64,000 nucleotides of DNA from Rahnella sikkimica (GTDB lineage: Bacteria; Pseudomonadota; Gammaproteobacteria; Enterobacterales; Enterobacteriaceae): positions 62,001-126,000 of the forward strand of contig NZ_CP019064.1 in assembly GCF_002951615.1 (NCBI RefSeq), in the 5' to 3' direction. This document shows positions 17,708 through 26,380 of this stretch, in pieces. The notes under the pieces were generated by a model. It ran no database searches, was not told the DNA's origin, and saw only the letters and a program-made list of their open reading frames with translations. The position numbers and the translations under genes were made by a program. Every line of letters begins with the position of its first letter. Positions within the stretch are counted from its first letter, which is position 1.

Positions 17708-17926
17708 ATGCTTATATATAACGTTTTTGGACGGCATATTGGCGTTCAACGTAAGAATGAACGGTGGCTTGTATTTCGTGCTGATCTGACGGAAAGAAAG
17801 TTTTCTCGACTCTATGAAATCGTTATTCCAGATGATATGACAGAAGGCGAGATTGCCAGCTGGCTGGGTGACATTTTCCATGAAGCCGCAACCGAGCGTC
17901 ATCCAAATGTGGAACGCATCGGATAA
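17708..17926 (+). CDS. DUF7661-type small protein (72 aa)
   Basis: MLIYNVFGRHIGVQRKNERW opens a compact 72-residue protein with RADLTERKFSRLYEIVIP, DDMTEGEIASWLGDIFHEAA and a closing RHPNVERI. The pattern matches a small conserved family of unknown function (DUF7661) that I recall from proteobacterial accessory regions. GGAGATT precedes the ATG at 17708. It stands alone between two copies of the dispersed motif. Confidence 0.7.
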   Translation: MLIYNVFGRHIGVQRKNERWLVFRADLTERKFSRLYEIVIPDDMTEGEIASWLGDIFHEAATERHPNVERIG

Positions 17927-18231
17927 GAATTCAATGGAGAGCATTACATTGAGCCCGCGCCAGGCACTGAGCTGACGGTGACGCTGAAGGTCAGCTTTGA
18001 GCGAACAACGGACATTCCTGTTACCCCTTTGTGTGAGTTAAAGGGGAGCAGGTCAGCGTTTAAAGCCTAACTTCGTGCCTCTGGTGGCGAGGAAGTTATT
18101 TGACGCACTCATGCAGAGCTGAAATCCTAAATTATCATTTAATAATGACGGAGAACTGCCGATAATATTCAAATATCACGCAGGGAACAGGTACGCTTAA
18201 ACATAACTGCATCCAAATTTAAGGAAGAGAA
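17927..18231. other. 305-bp intergenic region
   Basis: Contains copy 5 of the dispersed motif and the leader of the metallo-beta-lactamase-fold gene; no gene seen. Confidence 0.5.
17999..18016 (+). repeat. Dispersed motif, copy 5
   Basis: GAGCGAACAACGGACATT, preceded by CAGCTTT. Confidence 0.5.
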
Positions 18232-18624
18232 ATGACATCGCTTATAGTGACTCAAAAATTTCACTCCGTAGGGAATGGCACTTTTAAATCAGGTCGTGTT
18301 GTACGCCAGGATACAAGAGAGGCTTTCCTATGGGTTTATGATTGTGGCTCCACAAGCATGACTACGCTAAACCGCGTATTAGGGGCAATAACCCGGTGCG
18401 GATGGCCAGAATCCATTGATATGCTAGTGCTATCGCATTTCGATAATGATCACGTTAACGGCGTCGAAGAGATTCTGAGATACTGTCGCGTTAAAACGCT
18501 TGTCCTCCCATTTTCAGAATGGGCGCAGACCGTGCGCGAAATTTCGGTTATGGGCAAAAAGGGTACTTCACCGTCAACAGCGCTCATGCAACTCAATCCA
18601 GTTAAATGGCTGGCATCAAGAAAT
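18232..18624 (+). pseudogene. Metallo-beta-lactamase-fold hydrolase, N-terminal part, cut by the IS
   Basis: The 130 residues kept begin MTSLIVTQKFHSVGNGTF and include a YDCGS strand and the zinc-binding signature SHFDNDHVNG (H-x-D-x-D-H). This is the ComEC/Rec2-like metallo-beta-lactamase fold, whose stand-alone members include hydrolases encoded in phage-defence loci. The frame runs into the left end of an IS3-family element at 18625 and stops. A 3' remnant lies beyond the element. Function in this plasmid is therefore lost. Confidence 0.8.
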
Positions 18625-18656
18625 TGATCCCTTCCCAATATTGATGCCAGGATAAA

Positions 18657-19466
18657 TCAGAGATCCGGGTCTGTTTGCAGGCTTCGGACAAATTCTTCCG
18701 GAGTCTGGTTATTTAATGAGGAATGTGGCCGGTACTGGTTATATTCCTGCCGCCAGTGCTCGATCTTCTCCTGAGCATCTTCCAGTGACAGGAACCAGTG
18801 CACATTCAAACACTCATCGCGCAGGCTCCCGTTGAATGACTCGACCAGAGCATTATCTGTCGGTCTGCCGGGCCGTGAGAAGTCCATTGTCACCTTATTT
18901 TCGTATGCCCATCGGTCAAGCGCTTTAGAGATAAATTCGCTGCCATTATCCGTCTGCAACCGGTGTGGTATACGGTGCTGCATTTGTTTCAGGCGCTCCA
19001 TAACAGCCACCACATCCTCTCCGCGCAGCCCCTGACCAACTTCGATCGCCAGGCATTCACGACTAAAATTATCCACTACAGTTAGGGCACGTATCCGACG
19101 CCCGTTGAACAGATTATCAGCAACAAAATCCATGCTCCAGCACTGATCTAATGCGGTCACTTCTGGACGGGCGTGTCGGTGCCTGGCTGTAACATGCCTG
19201 AGTGGGCGTTTTGCTCGCAGATTCAGTCCTTCCTGACAGTAAATTCGGTGGGTTTTCTTGTGGTTGACTAACCAGCCTTCCCTGCGCAAAAGAATATGAA
19301 TGCGCGGGCAACCATAGCGGATCCGTGTCTCCGCAATTTCTCTTATCCGGTGAGTCAGGGCCCTGTCATCACGACAACTGCGATAGAGGTATACCGTGCG
19401 ACTCTGCATCATTAAACGGCAACCACGACGCAGCCCGATACGATAGGCGTCCAGCAGGTAAGTCAC
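18657..19466 (-). CDS. IS3-family transposase OrfB (DDE integrase core)
   Basis: A 269-residue integrase part with the DDE triad in [10 protein letters not shown] (first Asp), LQTDNGSEF (second Asp) and [13 protein letters not shown] (Glu). The HTH_21-type stretch [20 protein letters not shown] lies near the N-terminus. Translation more likely comes from a -1 frameshift out of orfA: the minus-strand AAAAAAG at 19496-19502 joins OrfA to [18 protein letters not shown], giving one OrfAB protein. A GTG at 19466 is the only start seen for OrfB alone. Apparently intact. Confidence 0.9.
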   Translation of the reverse strand: MTYLLDAYRIGLRRGCRLMMQSRTVYLYRSCRDDRALTHRIREIAETRIRYGCPRIHILLRREGWLVNHKKTHRIYCQEGLNLRAKRPLRHVTARHRHARPEVTALDQCWSMDFVADNLFNGRRIRALTVVDNFSRECLAIEVGQGLRGEDVVAVMERLKQMQHRIPHRLQTDNGSEFISKALDRWAYENKVTMDFSRPGRPTDNALVESFNGSLRDECLNVHWFLSLEDAQEKIEHWRQEYNQYRPHSSLNNQTPEEFVRSLQTDPDL

Positions 19467-19489
19467 CGCTTCACGCTTCTGAATGGGCC

Positions 19490-19756
19490 TCAGAACTTTT
19501 TTCGAATGACATCCTGGAGCATTTCCTTATCCAGACTGAGGTCCGCCACCAGACGCTTAAACCGTTGGTTTTCGTCCTCAAGCTGCCGCAAACGGCGCAG
19601 TTCTGTTATGGCCATCCCGCTAAATTTTTTCTTCCAGTTATAAAAAGTGGCTTCAGAAATACCCATCTTTCTGCATTCTTCCTCCACCCGAGTGCCGGTT
19701 TCGGCCTGTTTAAGGGCAAATGCTATCTGTTTTTCGGTATAACGGGTCTTTTTCAT
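19490..19756 (-). CDS. IS3-family OrfA (DNA-binding part of the transposase)
   Basis: An 88-residue protein beginning [19 protein letters not shown] with the helix-turn-helix [18 protein letters not shown] and a leucine-zipper-like tail [17 protein letters not shown]. It is characteristic of the IS407 group. It ends just after the slippery A6G that allows the -1 shift into orfB. Confidence 0.9.
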   Translation of the reverse strand: MKKTRYTEKQIAFALKQAETGTRVEEECRKMGISEATFYNWKKKFSGMAITELRRLRQLEDENQRFKRLVADLSLDKEMLQDVIRKKF

Positions 19757-19857
19757 GGTTGATATGCCTCTCAGTGAGAGGAAAGAAAGACCGGATACTT
19801 CAGTTTAGACTGGCTCTGTTTTCAGGGAGAAGATCACTGTTTTCAGGGAGGAGATCA

Positions 19858-20136
19858 ATCTGTTCCATTTTCGCAAAGCGATTGAACCGCTTATTTCTTC
19901 CTATAACTCGACTCCCCCCTACTGGCAACATCCGTTGGCTTTGTCGCTCCCGGAGGCTAAAAATGTGTGATTGGGGGTTCGAACCTAAGATGTGGCAATG
20001 CGAGGGTTGCATTAAAGAAGGTAAAATCATGGTGGCTACCAACCTTGCGTGGGAAATCGGAACCTTTCGGCTATATCGCTGGGTAAGTATTCAAAATACA
20101 TCTCTCACGCGTTATTACGCAAAAAAGATAGTTTAA
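19858..20136 (+). pseudogene. Probable 3' remnant of the metallo-beta-lactamase-fold gene
   Basis: Beyond the IS the plus strand reads LFHFRKAIEPLISS, then TPPYWQHPLALSLPEAKNV in one frame, and CDWGFEPKMWQCEGC...LAWEIGTFRLYRW in another. This could be the far end of the interrupted hydrolase, itself frameshifted. The reconstruction is uncertain because the intact parent was not available. Confidence 0.4.
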
Positions 20137-20424
20137 ACATCATTATATCAAGCCGACTTGACGGCCTTTCTACTGCCGTTACTTTGATTGCGAGGTTAAG
20201 ACCATAGCCATGATAAGGGACTTGGGGAAGATTTGTCAGTTTGATCCCATCGCAGAGTTAAAGCTCACAGAAATGATAGCCATCATCAAAACTCCATCAG
20301 TTTTGTCGCAAGCCATTGCGGTGAAGAAGTTTCAAGTTTGTTATTAGTTACAAGATGTTATTGAGTAAATCAAAGCCGTAGAATTTGTGTTAAGTTCTCA
20401 CCTCTAATGATAAGGGAGAATCAT

Positions 20425-20952
20425 ATGGCTTCACTTTTTAATACTACTAATAAATCTGCACGGAATTACATTACTGCGTTATGGGCTGGTTTTTTAGGTG
20501 GCAATATAGCGAGTTTTGTAAAATGGGGTACAGAGAGTGTGCTTCCTCCAAGAACAGCGGATAGAGCAATCCCACCCGCCGAAATGCTTACCGATTTTGG
20601 TTTAAAAGTTAATGAAATGGTCTACACATACTCAGGCCATATTGTTAACTGGGGTGTATCAGGGGTACATCACCTCTTCTCGATCGTTTTTGCGATGTTT
20701 TATTGTCTGGTTGCTGAAGTCTTTCCTCAGATAAAGCTTTGGCAAGGGGTCGCTTTTGCCATACTCGTTACAATCTGCTTCCACGGCATTGTGTTACCAC
20801 TTGGTGGGTGGGCCCCCCCGTTATGGGACTTACCACATGATGAAATAATCTCTGAAACTTTTGGCCACATAGTTTGGATGTGGACAATTGAGGTATTCAG
20901 GAGAGATATCCGCAGTCGTATGACCCAAAAAATGGATCCAGAATTCCAATAA
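20425..20952 (+). CDS. YagU-family (DUF1440) inner-membrane protein
   Basis: A 175-residue membrane protein. The AAGGGAGAA ribosome site selects ATG 20425 (MASLFNTT). It has RNYITALWAGFLGGNIASFVKWG with a first transmembrane helix, a conserved PPRTADRAIPPAEMLTDFG loop, two or three more helices, and a terminal DLPHDEIISETFGHIVWMW segment. This is the pattern of E. coli YagU, reported to contribute to acid resistance. A terminator follows. There is 288 bp of apparently empty sequence before it. Confidence 0.88.
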   Translation: MASLFNTTNKSARNYITALWAGFLGGNIASFVKWGTESVLPPRTADRAIPPAEMLTDFGLKVNEMVYTYSGHIVNWGVSGVHHLFSIVFAMFYCLVAEVFPQIKLWQGVAFAILVTICFHGIVLPLGGWAPPLWDLPHDEIISETFGHIVWMWTIEVFRRDIRSRMTQKMDPEFQ

Positions 20953-20982
20953 TTATTATCTATTCCAGCAGAAAATTAAAAA

Positions 20983-21010
20983 GGCCACCTACTGGTGGCC
21001 TATTTATTTC
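20983..21010 (+). terminator. Rho-independent terminator after yagU-like gene
   Basis: GGCCACC and GGTGGCC with a 4-base loop, followed by TATTTATTT. Confidence 0.8.
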
Positions 21011-21108
21011 CTGAATATAGCACCCAGGTATGTCGATGCCTGAAGGTCACGCGCAGTGTATTTTACGCTCGGAGCAGGAGGGCAGCACTTAGAGAAAATG
21101 TTCTGATG
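21010..21108 (+). pseudogene. Fragment of an IS3-family OrfB N-terminus
   Basis: The frame reads PEYSTQVCRCLKVTRSVFYARSRRAALRENVLM, which resembles the start of IS3-family OrfB proteins (C-R-L-x-V-S-R-S-G-F-Y-A-W). It is cut on both sides, by the yagU-like terminator and the end of the efflux lipoprotein gene. It is different from the complete IS in this window. Confidence 0.5.
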
Positions 21109-21120
21109 GACTATTCATTT

Positions 21121-22491
21121 TCATGGAAAAGTCTCCGAACCACCGAACTCCAGATAGATTTTCGCCAGGTTCTGGAACTGATTAAAGCGGTTTTCATCCA
21201 GTGATAGTTCTGCCTGGCGGCGCTTCTCCTGAGCATCAAGCCAGAATGAGACAGGCACAGCGCCCTGGCGATATCGCACTTCATTCAGTCGCTCAGATTC
21301 CATTGCCAGCTCAAGTCCTTCATGCAGTCTTTTTTCCTGGGCCAATAACTGATTACGAAGGGACAGCTCGTCTTCGATACTGCTCATCGCTTTATATAGC
21401 GACTGCTTAAACTCCAGTAATCGCTGTTCGTAATCGTTGCGGGCAATCTTCACTTCCATGCCCTGCTGCCTCCACTCGAGAAACGGCAGCGTCAGGTTAG
21501 CGCCAACGGAGCCAACAGGGTTTTGCAGGAAAGCCATCAGCGAACTGCTACTGGTACCGAGAGAACCGGTCAGACTGAAAGCGGGATAGAATTCTGTGCG
21601 CCTGATATCAACATTGGCCAGAGCTTCACGCACCCGCCACTCTTTTGCACTGATATCGGGTCTGTGTCTCAGCACGCTAGCCGGAATGTTCGCATTAACC
21701 GGGGGCATTGCCCCTTTTGGCAACGTCATCGGTTCAGCCACGGGACTGCCTGGTGCGGCACCCAGCAATACCGCCTGCTGATTCAACGCCTGCAAACGTT
21801 CACGACGCAGCCCGGTGAGTCTGTTTTCCTGGATCAGCAAGCTTTGCCTGGCATCAACCACATCAAGTAGTGAAGCACCACCCGCCTGATGGCGGGCATT
21901 CGCCAGGCGTAGAGTTTCTTTTGCGTAGCCGATGCTCTGCTGAAGGACGTTTATTTGTTGGTTAATAAAACCAATACGCCAGTAGTTGTCACTGGCCTCA
22001 GAGAGCAAGGTTAGCCGTGCTGAGCGCAGATCCTCTTCTGTTGCCTGACTTGCCCAAATTGCTGCATCGCGCTGACGGGCTATTTTGCCCCACAGATCCA
22101 ATTCATAACTGGTATTAAGGTTGCCAGAATTGCCGTTTTCCCAGCTGTGTGAACCGTTAAGCTGTTTTCTGCTGTCTACGCCCAGCGTCCCCTTTATCCC
22201 CGGATCGTTTGTAATGCCCACTTTCTCAGCGTCAAGCCTTGCCCGGTACAGCCGTAAAGCGGCTAAAGCAACGTCATTATTGCTTGCCATAACCTGGCGT
22301 AACCAGCTATCCAGCAAGGGATCATTAAATGCTTTCCAGTCAAACGGCGCGGGCTCCCCGTCGGCATCGTCGCTGTACCAGCTGGCCGGATAATCCACGA
22401 CAGGTGCGTGATAATCACTTTTCATTAAGTTTGCACAGCCTGCACTGAGCGTGGCAGCAATGCATAAAGCCAAAGGTGATAAAGTTCTCAT
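21121..22491 (-). CDS. Outer-membrane efflux lipoprotein (OprM/NodT type)
   Basis: A 456-residue TolC-like channel. The signal peptide MRTLSPLALCIAATLSAGC has a lipobox ending at Cys19. Two long coiled-coil barrel repeats follow (residues ~40-240 and ~250-450), with VLRHRPDISAKEWRVREALANVD and the GSLG strand characteristic of RND-type outer-membrane factors. It is last in an operon with macB (3 bp gap) and macA, so the operon brings its own outer-membrane channel instead of using chromosomal TolC. PvdRT-OpmQ of Pseudomonas has the same architecture and exports pyoverdine. Confidence 0.92.
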   Translation of the reverse strand: MRTLSPLALCIAATLSAGCANLMKSDYHAPVVDYPASWYSDDADGEPAPFDWKAFNDPLLDSWLRQVMASNNDVALAALRLYRARLDAEKVGITNDPGIKGTLGVDSRKQLNGSHSWENGNSGNLNTSYELDLWGKIARQRDAAIWASQATEEDLRSARLTLLSEASDNYWRIGFINQQINVLQQSIGYAKETLRLANARHQAGGASLLDVVDARQSLLIQENRLTGLRRERLQALNQQAVLLGAAPGSPVAEPMTLPKGAMPPVNANIPASVLRHRPDISAKEWRVREALANVDIRRTEFYPAFSLTGSLGTSSSSLMAFLQNPVGSVGANLTLPFLEWRQQGMEVKIARNDYEQRLLEFKQSLYKAMSSIEDELSLRNQLLAQEKRLHEGLELAMESERLNEVRYRQGAVPVSFWLDAQEKRRQAELSLDENRFNQFQNLAKIYLEFGGSETFP

Positions 22492-22494
22492 AGG

Positions 22495-24435
22495 TTACTC
22501 GCTGGCCAATGAAGCGACCGGATCCATCCTTGCCGCCTTACGGGCGGGGAGATAACCGAAGATCATGCCGATTATTGTTGAACAGAGAAATGCGGCTGCA
22601 GCAGCCTGCCATGAATAGATGGCGGTAAACATTCCGCCTGCCAGTGCTGTGAACAATGCGCCTGCCGCATACGATAGCGCGATGCCTAACGCACCACCAA
22701 TCAGGCACACAAGCACGGCCTCAATCATAAATTGCTGCATGATATCGCTACGACGAGCTCCAACCGCCATGCGCACGCCGATTTCATGGGTTCGTTCGGT
22801 AACAGACACCAGCATAATGTTCATCACCCCAATACTCCCGATCATGAGTGAGATGCATGCAACCATAAGAATCAAAATGCTGAAAGTCATCGAAGTACTT
22901 TCAATGGATTTTCTTATCTGTTCAAAATTATAAAGCTGGAAGTCTTTAACGCCGTGGCGCTGGGTTAGCAGTTGAGATATAGCACTGACAGCTGCCTCGT
23001 TAGCTACATTGTCTTTCAGCCTGACGCTGATGCTGGTCAGAACCGGTTTACCTGCCATTCGGTACATTACCGTACTATAGGGCATCCACACGGTAATTCG
23101 GTTTGGTGCATAGCTACGATTGCTGCTCTTAGCGATGCCCACAACGCGTGCAGGCACGGAGCCGAGAAATACAATTTGCCCCAGGGCCTTTAATCCTGCC
23201 TCATCAAATAAGGCCATGCGTGCATTTTCATCGATAATCACTTCCTGCAGTGCGTTACGATCATCCCTGAACGTTGCCCCTTGCAAAATCTCAATGCCGT
23301 TTACGCGGAAATGATCTCGGCCAACGCCATTAATTGAGGCGGTTGCGGATTTTCCGCGAAAACGAATGTTGTCTGAGGCACTGATTTCCGGGCTTACGCT
23401 GTCAATAAATCCCTGCTTCGCTAGCGCCGCAGCATCTGCAGGAACCAGCGTACGAATACTTTCGGCGCTGTCGTCGAAGAAATCCTTGCCCGGATAAATG
23501 CTCACCACGTTGGTGCCCAGATCTTTAATATTCTCCAGCGTCCGCTGCTTAGCCCCTTCACCGAGCGCTACCACTGTGACCACGGCAGCGATGCCGAAAA
23601 TAATTCCGGTCATGGTTAAGGTTGTGCGTAAACGGTGCGCGTTCATCGCTTTAAGCGCCATTTCCAGAGATTCACGTATACGATCGAGAAAACTTTGCCA
23701 GCGACTTTGTTGGGTCCGGTTGGGGGGTGGCAGTATTTCCGTAGTGGTCAACCGGCTGCCGCTGTCAGAGATTATTTCACCATCACGTAGTTCAATAATT
23801 CGCTGAGCATGTTGCGCCACTTTCATATCGTGGGTCACAATCACCACGGTGTGACCCCACTGGTGAAGTTCGCTGAGGATGGCCAGCACTTCCTGCCCGG
23901 ACTGCGTATCCAGCGCACCGGTCGGTTCGTCCGCAAGAATTATCTCTCCGCCGTTGATCAGCGAGCGGGCAATACTGACACGCTGTTGCTGGCCGCCGGA
24001 AAGTTCACCGGGTTTATGGTGCTCACGCCCTTCTAACCCGAGCCTGGCCAGCAATGCTGCCGCTCGCACTCGACGCTGGTCACGTCCGCTGTTGGCGTAA
24101 ATGGCAGGTATCTCAACATTGCCCAGTGCGCTGAGATCAGGCATCAAATGATAGCGCTGGAAGATAAAACCGATATGCTCACGCCGTATCCTTGCTAGCT
24201 CATCCGGTGAAAGCTGGGCGGCGTTTTGCCCGCCGATGTAATAATCTCCGCTGTCGGGGACGTCAAGACAACCAATTATGTTCATCAGAGTAGATTTACC
24301 TGAACCTGAGGCGCCGATAATCGCCACCATTTCACCGGCTGCGATGGTCAGGTTCACTCCTCTCAGGACGGTAAGCGTCTGGCCGCCATTACGATAGGTA
24401 CGGCTAATGCACTTAAGCTCAATGATATTACTCAC
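22495..24435 (-). CDS. macB: MacB-type ABC transporter of a tripartite exporter
   Basis: A 646-residue protein. The ATPase comes first: Walker [10 protein letters not shown] (~42), signature LSGGQQQR (~143), Walker [12 protein letters not shown] (~165) and H-loop VTHD. A transmembrane helix then appears near 275, a large periplasmic domain (about 300-520), and three C-terminal helices with [11 protein letters not shown], the FtsX-like hallmark. MacB drives periplasmic export of macrolides, peptides or siderophores with MacA and an outer-membrane channel. Start and macA stop overlap by four bases. Substrate unknown; the siderophore receptor elsewhere in the window makes a PvdT-like role possible but unproven. 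Confidence 0.93.
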   Translation of the reverse strand: MSNIIELKCISRTYRNGGQTLTVLRGVNLTIAAGEMVAIIGASGSGKSTLMNIIGCLDVPDSGDYYIGGQNAAQLSPDELARIRREHIGFIFQRYHLMPDLSALGNVEIPAIYANSGRDQRRVRAAALLARLGLEGREHHKPGELSGGQQQRVSIARSLINGGEIILADEPTGALDTQSGQEVLAILSELHQWGHTVVIVTHDMKVAQHAQRIIELRDGEIISDSGSRLTTTEILPPPNRTQQSRWQSFLDRIRESLEMALKAMNAHRLRTTLTMTGIIFGIAAVVTVVALGEGAKQRTLENIKDLGTNVVSIYPGKDFFDDSAESIRTLVPADAAALAKQGFIDSVSPEISASDNIRFRGKSATASINGVGRDHFRVNGIEILQGATFRDDRNALQEVIIDENARMALFDEAGLKALGQIVFLGSVPARVVGIAKSSNRSYAPNRITVWMPYSTVMYRMAGKPVLTSISVRLKDNVANEAAVSAISQLLTQRHGVKDFQLYNFEQIRKSIESTSMTFSILILMVACISLMIGSIGVMNIMLVSVTERTHEIGVRMAVGARRSDIMQQFMIEAVLVCLIGGALGIALSYAAGALFTALAGGMFTAIYSWQAAAAAFLCSTIIGMIFGYLPARKAARMDPVASLASE

Positions 24436-25619
24436 AGTACGAACCCTTCCCCAGGTGATTTTTCGCCTGGTTGCGACAGCACGACATTTTCCCCGGCTTT
24501 TAAGCCATCAAGGATTTGAATATCAACGCTGTTGGTTATTCCGGTTTTTACCTGGCGCGTTTCAAGCTTGCCGTTACCTGTCAGAATCTGCACCTGCTGC
24601 TTATTCCCGTCGGCTTTTTGCACCGCCTGAATGGGCACCAAAAGCGTATTTTTACCTTCGCCAGCAAGTAGCGTGACCTGTGCAGTCATAGCAATTCGCA
24701 GCCGGTTTTCCGGGTTAGGCACGTCCAGAAGCGCGTTGTAGTAGACAGAAGCATTCGAGGTGCCGGAGCCTGATGCCGAACTGTTGCTGGCAAGAGTGTC
24801 GTCTTTCATTACGGATTCTGGCGCCAATTCAACGGTGCGCAATATCGCGTCATACTCTTTGTCCGGTTCCGAGAAAATGGTGAAGCGTGCTTTTTGACCA
24901 ATGGAAATACGTGTGATATCGGCTTCAGAGATCTGCGCCTTAATGGTCATGACATCCAATCTTGCGAGCTTGATAATAGTCGGTGCGCTCTGACTGGAGT
25001 TAACCGTTTGTCCTTGCTGTGTAACAACTGCGATAACGATCCCGTCCATAGGAGCGATGACTCGTGTATAGCTCAGGTCGACCTTTTTCTTATCTACCTC
25101 TATCTGCGCTTGCACCAGTCGTGCATTTAGCGACAGTAGCTCCGCACGGGTGGTAGCCAATGTTGCTTCTGCGGACTCAAAATCTTCACGTGAGCTGGCT
25201 TCTTCGTTAAGCATCTGTCGCTGCCGTTTATAACGGAGTTCTGCCTGTTTCAATAGTGCCTGCTTAGCTTGCAGATCTGCTTTAACCACGTTGAGCGCTG
25301 CTTCTGCGTTACGTAAATCATTACGCTGCGGCACATCGTCAATGTCCGCTATTGGCTGCCCTTTAGTGACGTGATCGCCAGCCACAACTTTCAGTGATTT
25401 AACCTGGCCTGAGACCTGAGCACCAACGTTAACGCGCTCTATCGCGTCAATTCGCCCGGTAGCCAGTACTGAATTCTCGATATCCCCTACGCGTACTGGA
25501 GCTGTGACATATTCTGCGACCGGCGGGCTACGCAGGAAGAAGAGCAATGCAGTGATAAGAACAAGTAGTAGTACAACAGCAAAAATGACGACGCTACGTG
25601 AAGCGGGTTTCATTAACAT
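24432..25619 (-). CDS. macA: MacA-type periplasmic adaptor
   Basis: A 395-residue membrane-fusion protein: N-terminal helix (residues ~9-29), lipoyl half-motifs VNVGAQVSGQVKSLKV and APMDGIVIAVVTQQGQTV on either side of an alpha-helical hairpin (about 90-190), then beta-barrel and membrane-proximal domains. It links MacB to the outer-membrane channel. First gene of the operon; the promoter should lie in the AT-rich sequence beyond 25620, next to the replication origin. Confidence 0.92.
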   Translation of the reverse strand: MLMKPASRSVVIFAVVLLLVLITALLFFLRSPPVAEYVTAPVRVGDIENSVLATGRIDAIERVNVGAQVSGQVKSLKVVAGDHVTKGQPIADIDDVPQRNDLRNAEAALNVVKADLQAKQALLKQAELRYKRQRQMLNEEASSREDFESAEATLATTRAELLSLNARLVQAQIEVDKKKVDLSYTRVIAPMDGIVIAVVTQQGQTVNSSQSAPTIIKLARLDVMTIKAQISEADITRISIGQKARFTIFSEPDKEYDAILRTVELAPESVMKDDTLASNSSASGSGTSNASVYYNALLDVPNPENRLRIAMTAQVTLLAGEGKNTLLVPIQAVQKADGNKQQVQILTGNGKLETRQVKTGITNSVDIQILDGLKAGENVVLSQPGEKSPGEGFVL

Positions 25620-25744
25620 TGTTCGAGTTTTCCATAACTATAAAAAGCTTGATGCCAGATACCATAATGCCATCGTCAGCCTCTACTGGAGTTAAATATT
25701 GCGTGTTTACATCATTGCGGTTATCCACTTATCTACAGGTTAGA

Positions 25745-25811
25745 TCCAATAATAAGATCCAAGATAGATCATCTAATAGATCAAAAGAGATCCCCGATCC
25801 TCTGCAAGCCA
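25745..25811. repeat. GATC-rich (Dam-site) cluster
   Basis: Six GATC sites fall in under 70 bases, in phrases such as AATAAGATCCAAGATAGATC and AGAGATCCCCGATCC. The phrase GATCCAATAATAAGATCC returns at 26145 in a second, partial copy. In P1 oriR a comparable set of GATC sites must be methylated for initiation. Confidence 0.65.
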
Positions 25812-25835
25812 TGTCCCATAAGGGCTCAACCCACA

Positions 25836-25940
25836 TTGTTAACCACTATAAATAGTATTCTAACCTCTATAGAGAGTAATATAACCACTGTAGACAGCAT
25901 ATTAACTTCGCTGGCGAGCAACTAAAAACCACTACAGTCA
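25836..25940 (+). repeat. Iterons, upstream set A
   Basis: Four copies: TAACCACTATAAATAG, TAACCTCTATAGAGAG, TAACCACTGTAGACAG, and AACCACTACAGTCAG, all in direct orientation, spaced about two helical turns (the last one farther). Confidence 0.75.
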
Positions 25941-26235
25941 GTAAATTATCATTGGAGAAGTAGATAACTTTTCTCCGAGGCGACCTAGTTAAATTCATAA
26001 AAATCATAATATTTTTCCTAAACAACCTCATAATGCAGCATTAATGGTCACAGGTTAATCACAGTGTTGCTTTTCGATTGTGATCCCCAAGTGGATCCTA
26101 ACACCCAAACTTAACTCCCTGTTTTTAAAGTTATCCTAAGCTTCGATCCAATAATAAGATCCTTATAGACCCTTTAAGACCCTAAGAGATCCCCGTTCTC
26201 TCGCAGGCCTTGTCCTATCTGGGCTGAACGGTGAT

Positions 26236-26345
26236 CGTTAACCGCTATAGTCAGTAAAGCAACCACTGTAAAAAGCAAACTAACCACTATGACCTGTGGT
26301 AAAACCGCTATAGTGAGTGTTAGTATCCACTGTATTGTGTACAGC
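26236..26345 (+). repeat. Iterons, upstream set B
   Basis: Five direct copies at near-regular spacing just before repA: TAACCGCTATAGTCAG, CAACCACTGTAAAAAG, TAACCACTATGACC, AACCGCTATAGTGAG and ATCCACTGTATTG. Likely both origin and repA-promoter autoregulation. Confidence 0.75.
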
Positions 26346-26352
26346 AAGTCTC

Positions 26353-26361
26353 TTATCCACA
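26353..26361 (+). promoter_or_regulatory. DnaA box
   Basis: Perfect TTATCCACA, 20 bases before the repA start codon. Confidence 0.6.
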
Positions 26362-26380
26362 TTCATTGTGAGAGCTGATA

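Larger units (their letters stand above)
18625..19857 (-). mobile_element. IS3-family insertion sequence (IS407-like), about 1.23 kb
   Basis: Two overlapping frames typical of IS3-family transposases lie on the minus strand. The ends form an imperfect inverted repeat: TGATCCCTTCCC at 18625 and, complemented, TGATCTCCTCCC ending at 19857 (10 of 12 match). The right end is present twice in tandem: TTTTCAGGGAGAAGATCA ending at 19836 and TTTTCAGGGAGGAGATCA ending at 19857. No clear target duplication is visible. The element splits the metallo-beta-lactamase-fold gene. A relic of its left end sits at 15500. Confidence 0.85.
25620..26380 (+). other. Replication origin region of the RepFIB-type replicon
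   Basis: A 760-bp AT-rich region before the initiator gene. It holds two GATC-rich segments (25745-25811 and 26143-26200), each followed after a related segment (CATGTCCCATAAGGGCT / CTTGTCCTATCTGGGCT) by iterons of the (A/T)ACC(A/G)CT(A/G)TA type: about 25836-25940 and 26236-26345. Boxes TTATCCACT (25721) and TTATCCACA (26353) fit DnaA binding. The arrangement matches RepFIB/P1-type origins where the initiator binds iterons and Dam methylation affects timing. Confidence 0.8.

Noticed and set aside
13813..18016. Integron cassette array
   Set aside because: No attC core sites (GTTRRRY) and no integron integrase in the window.
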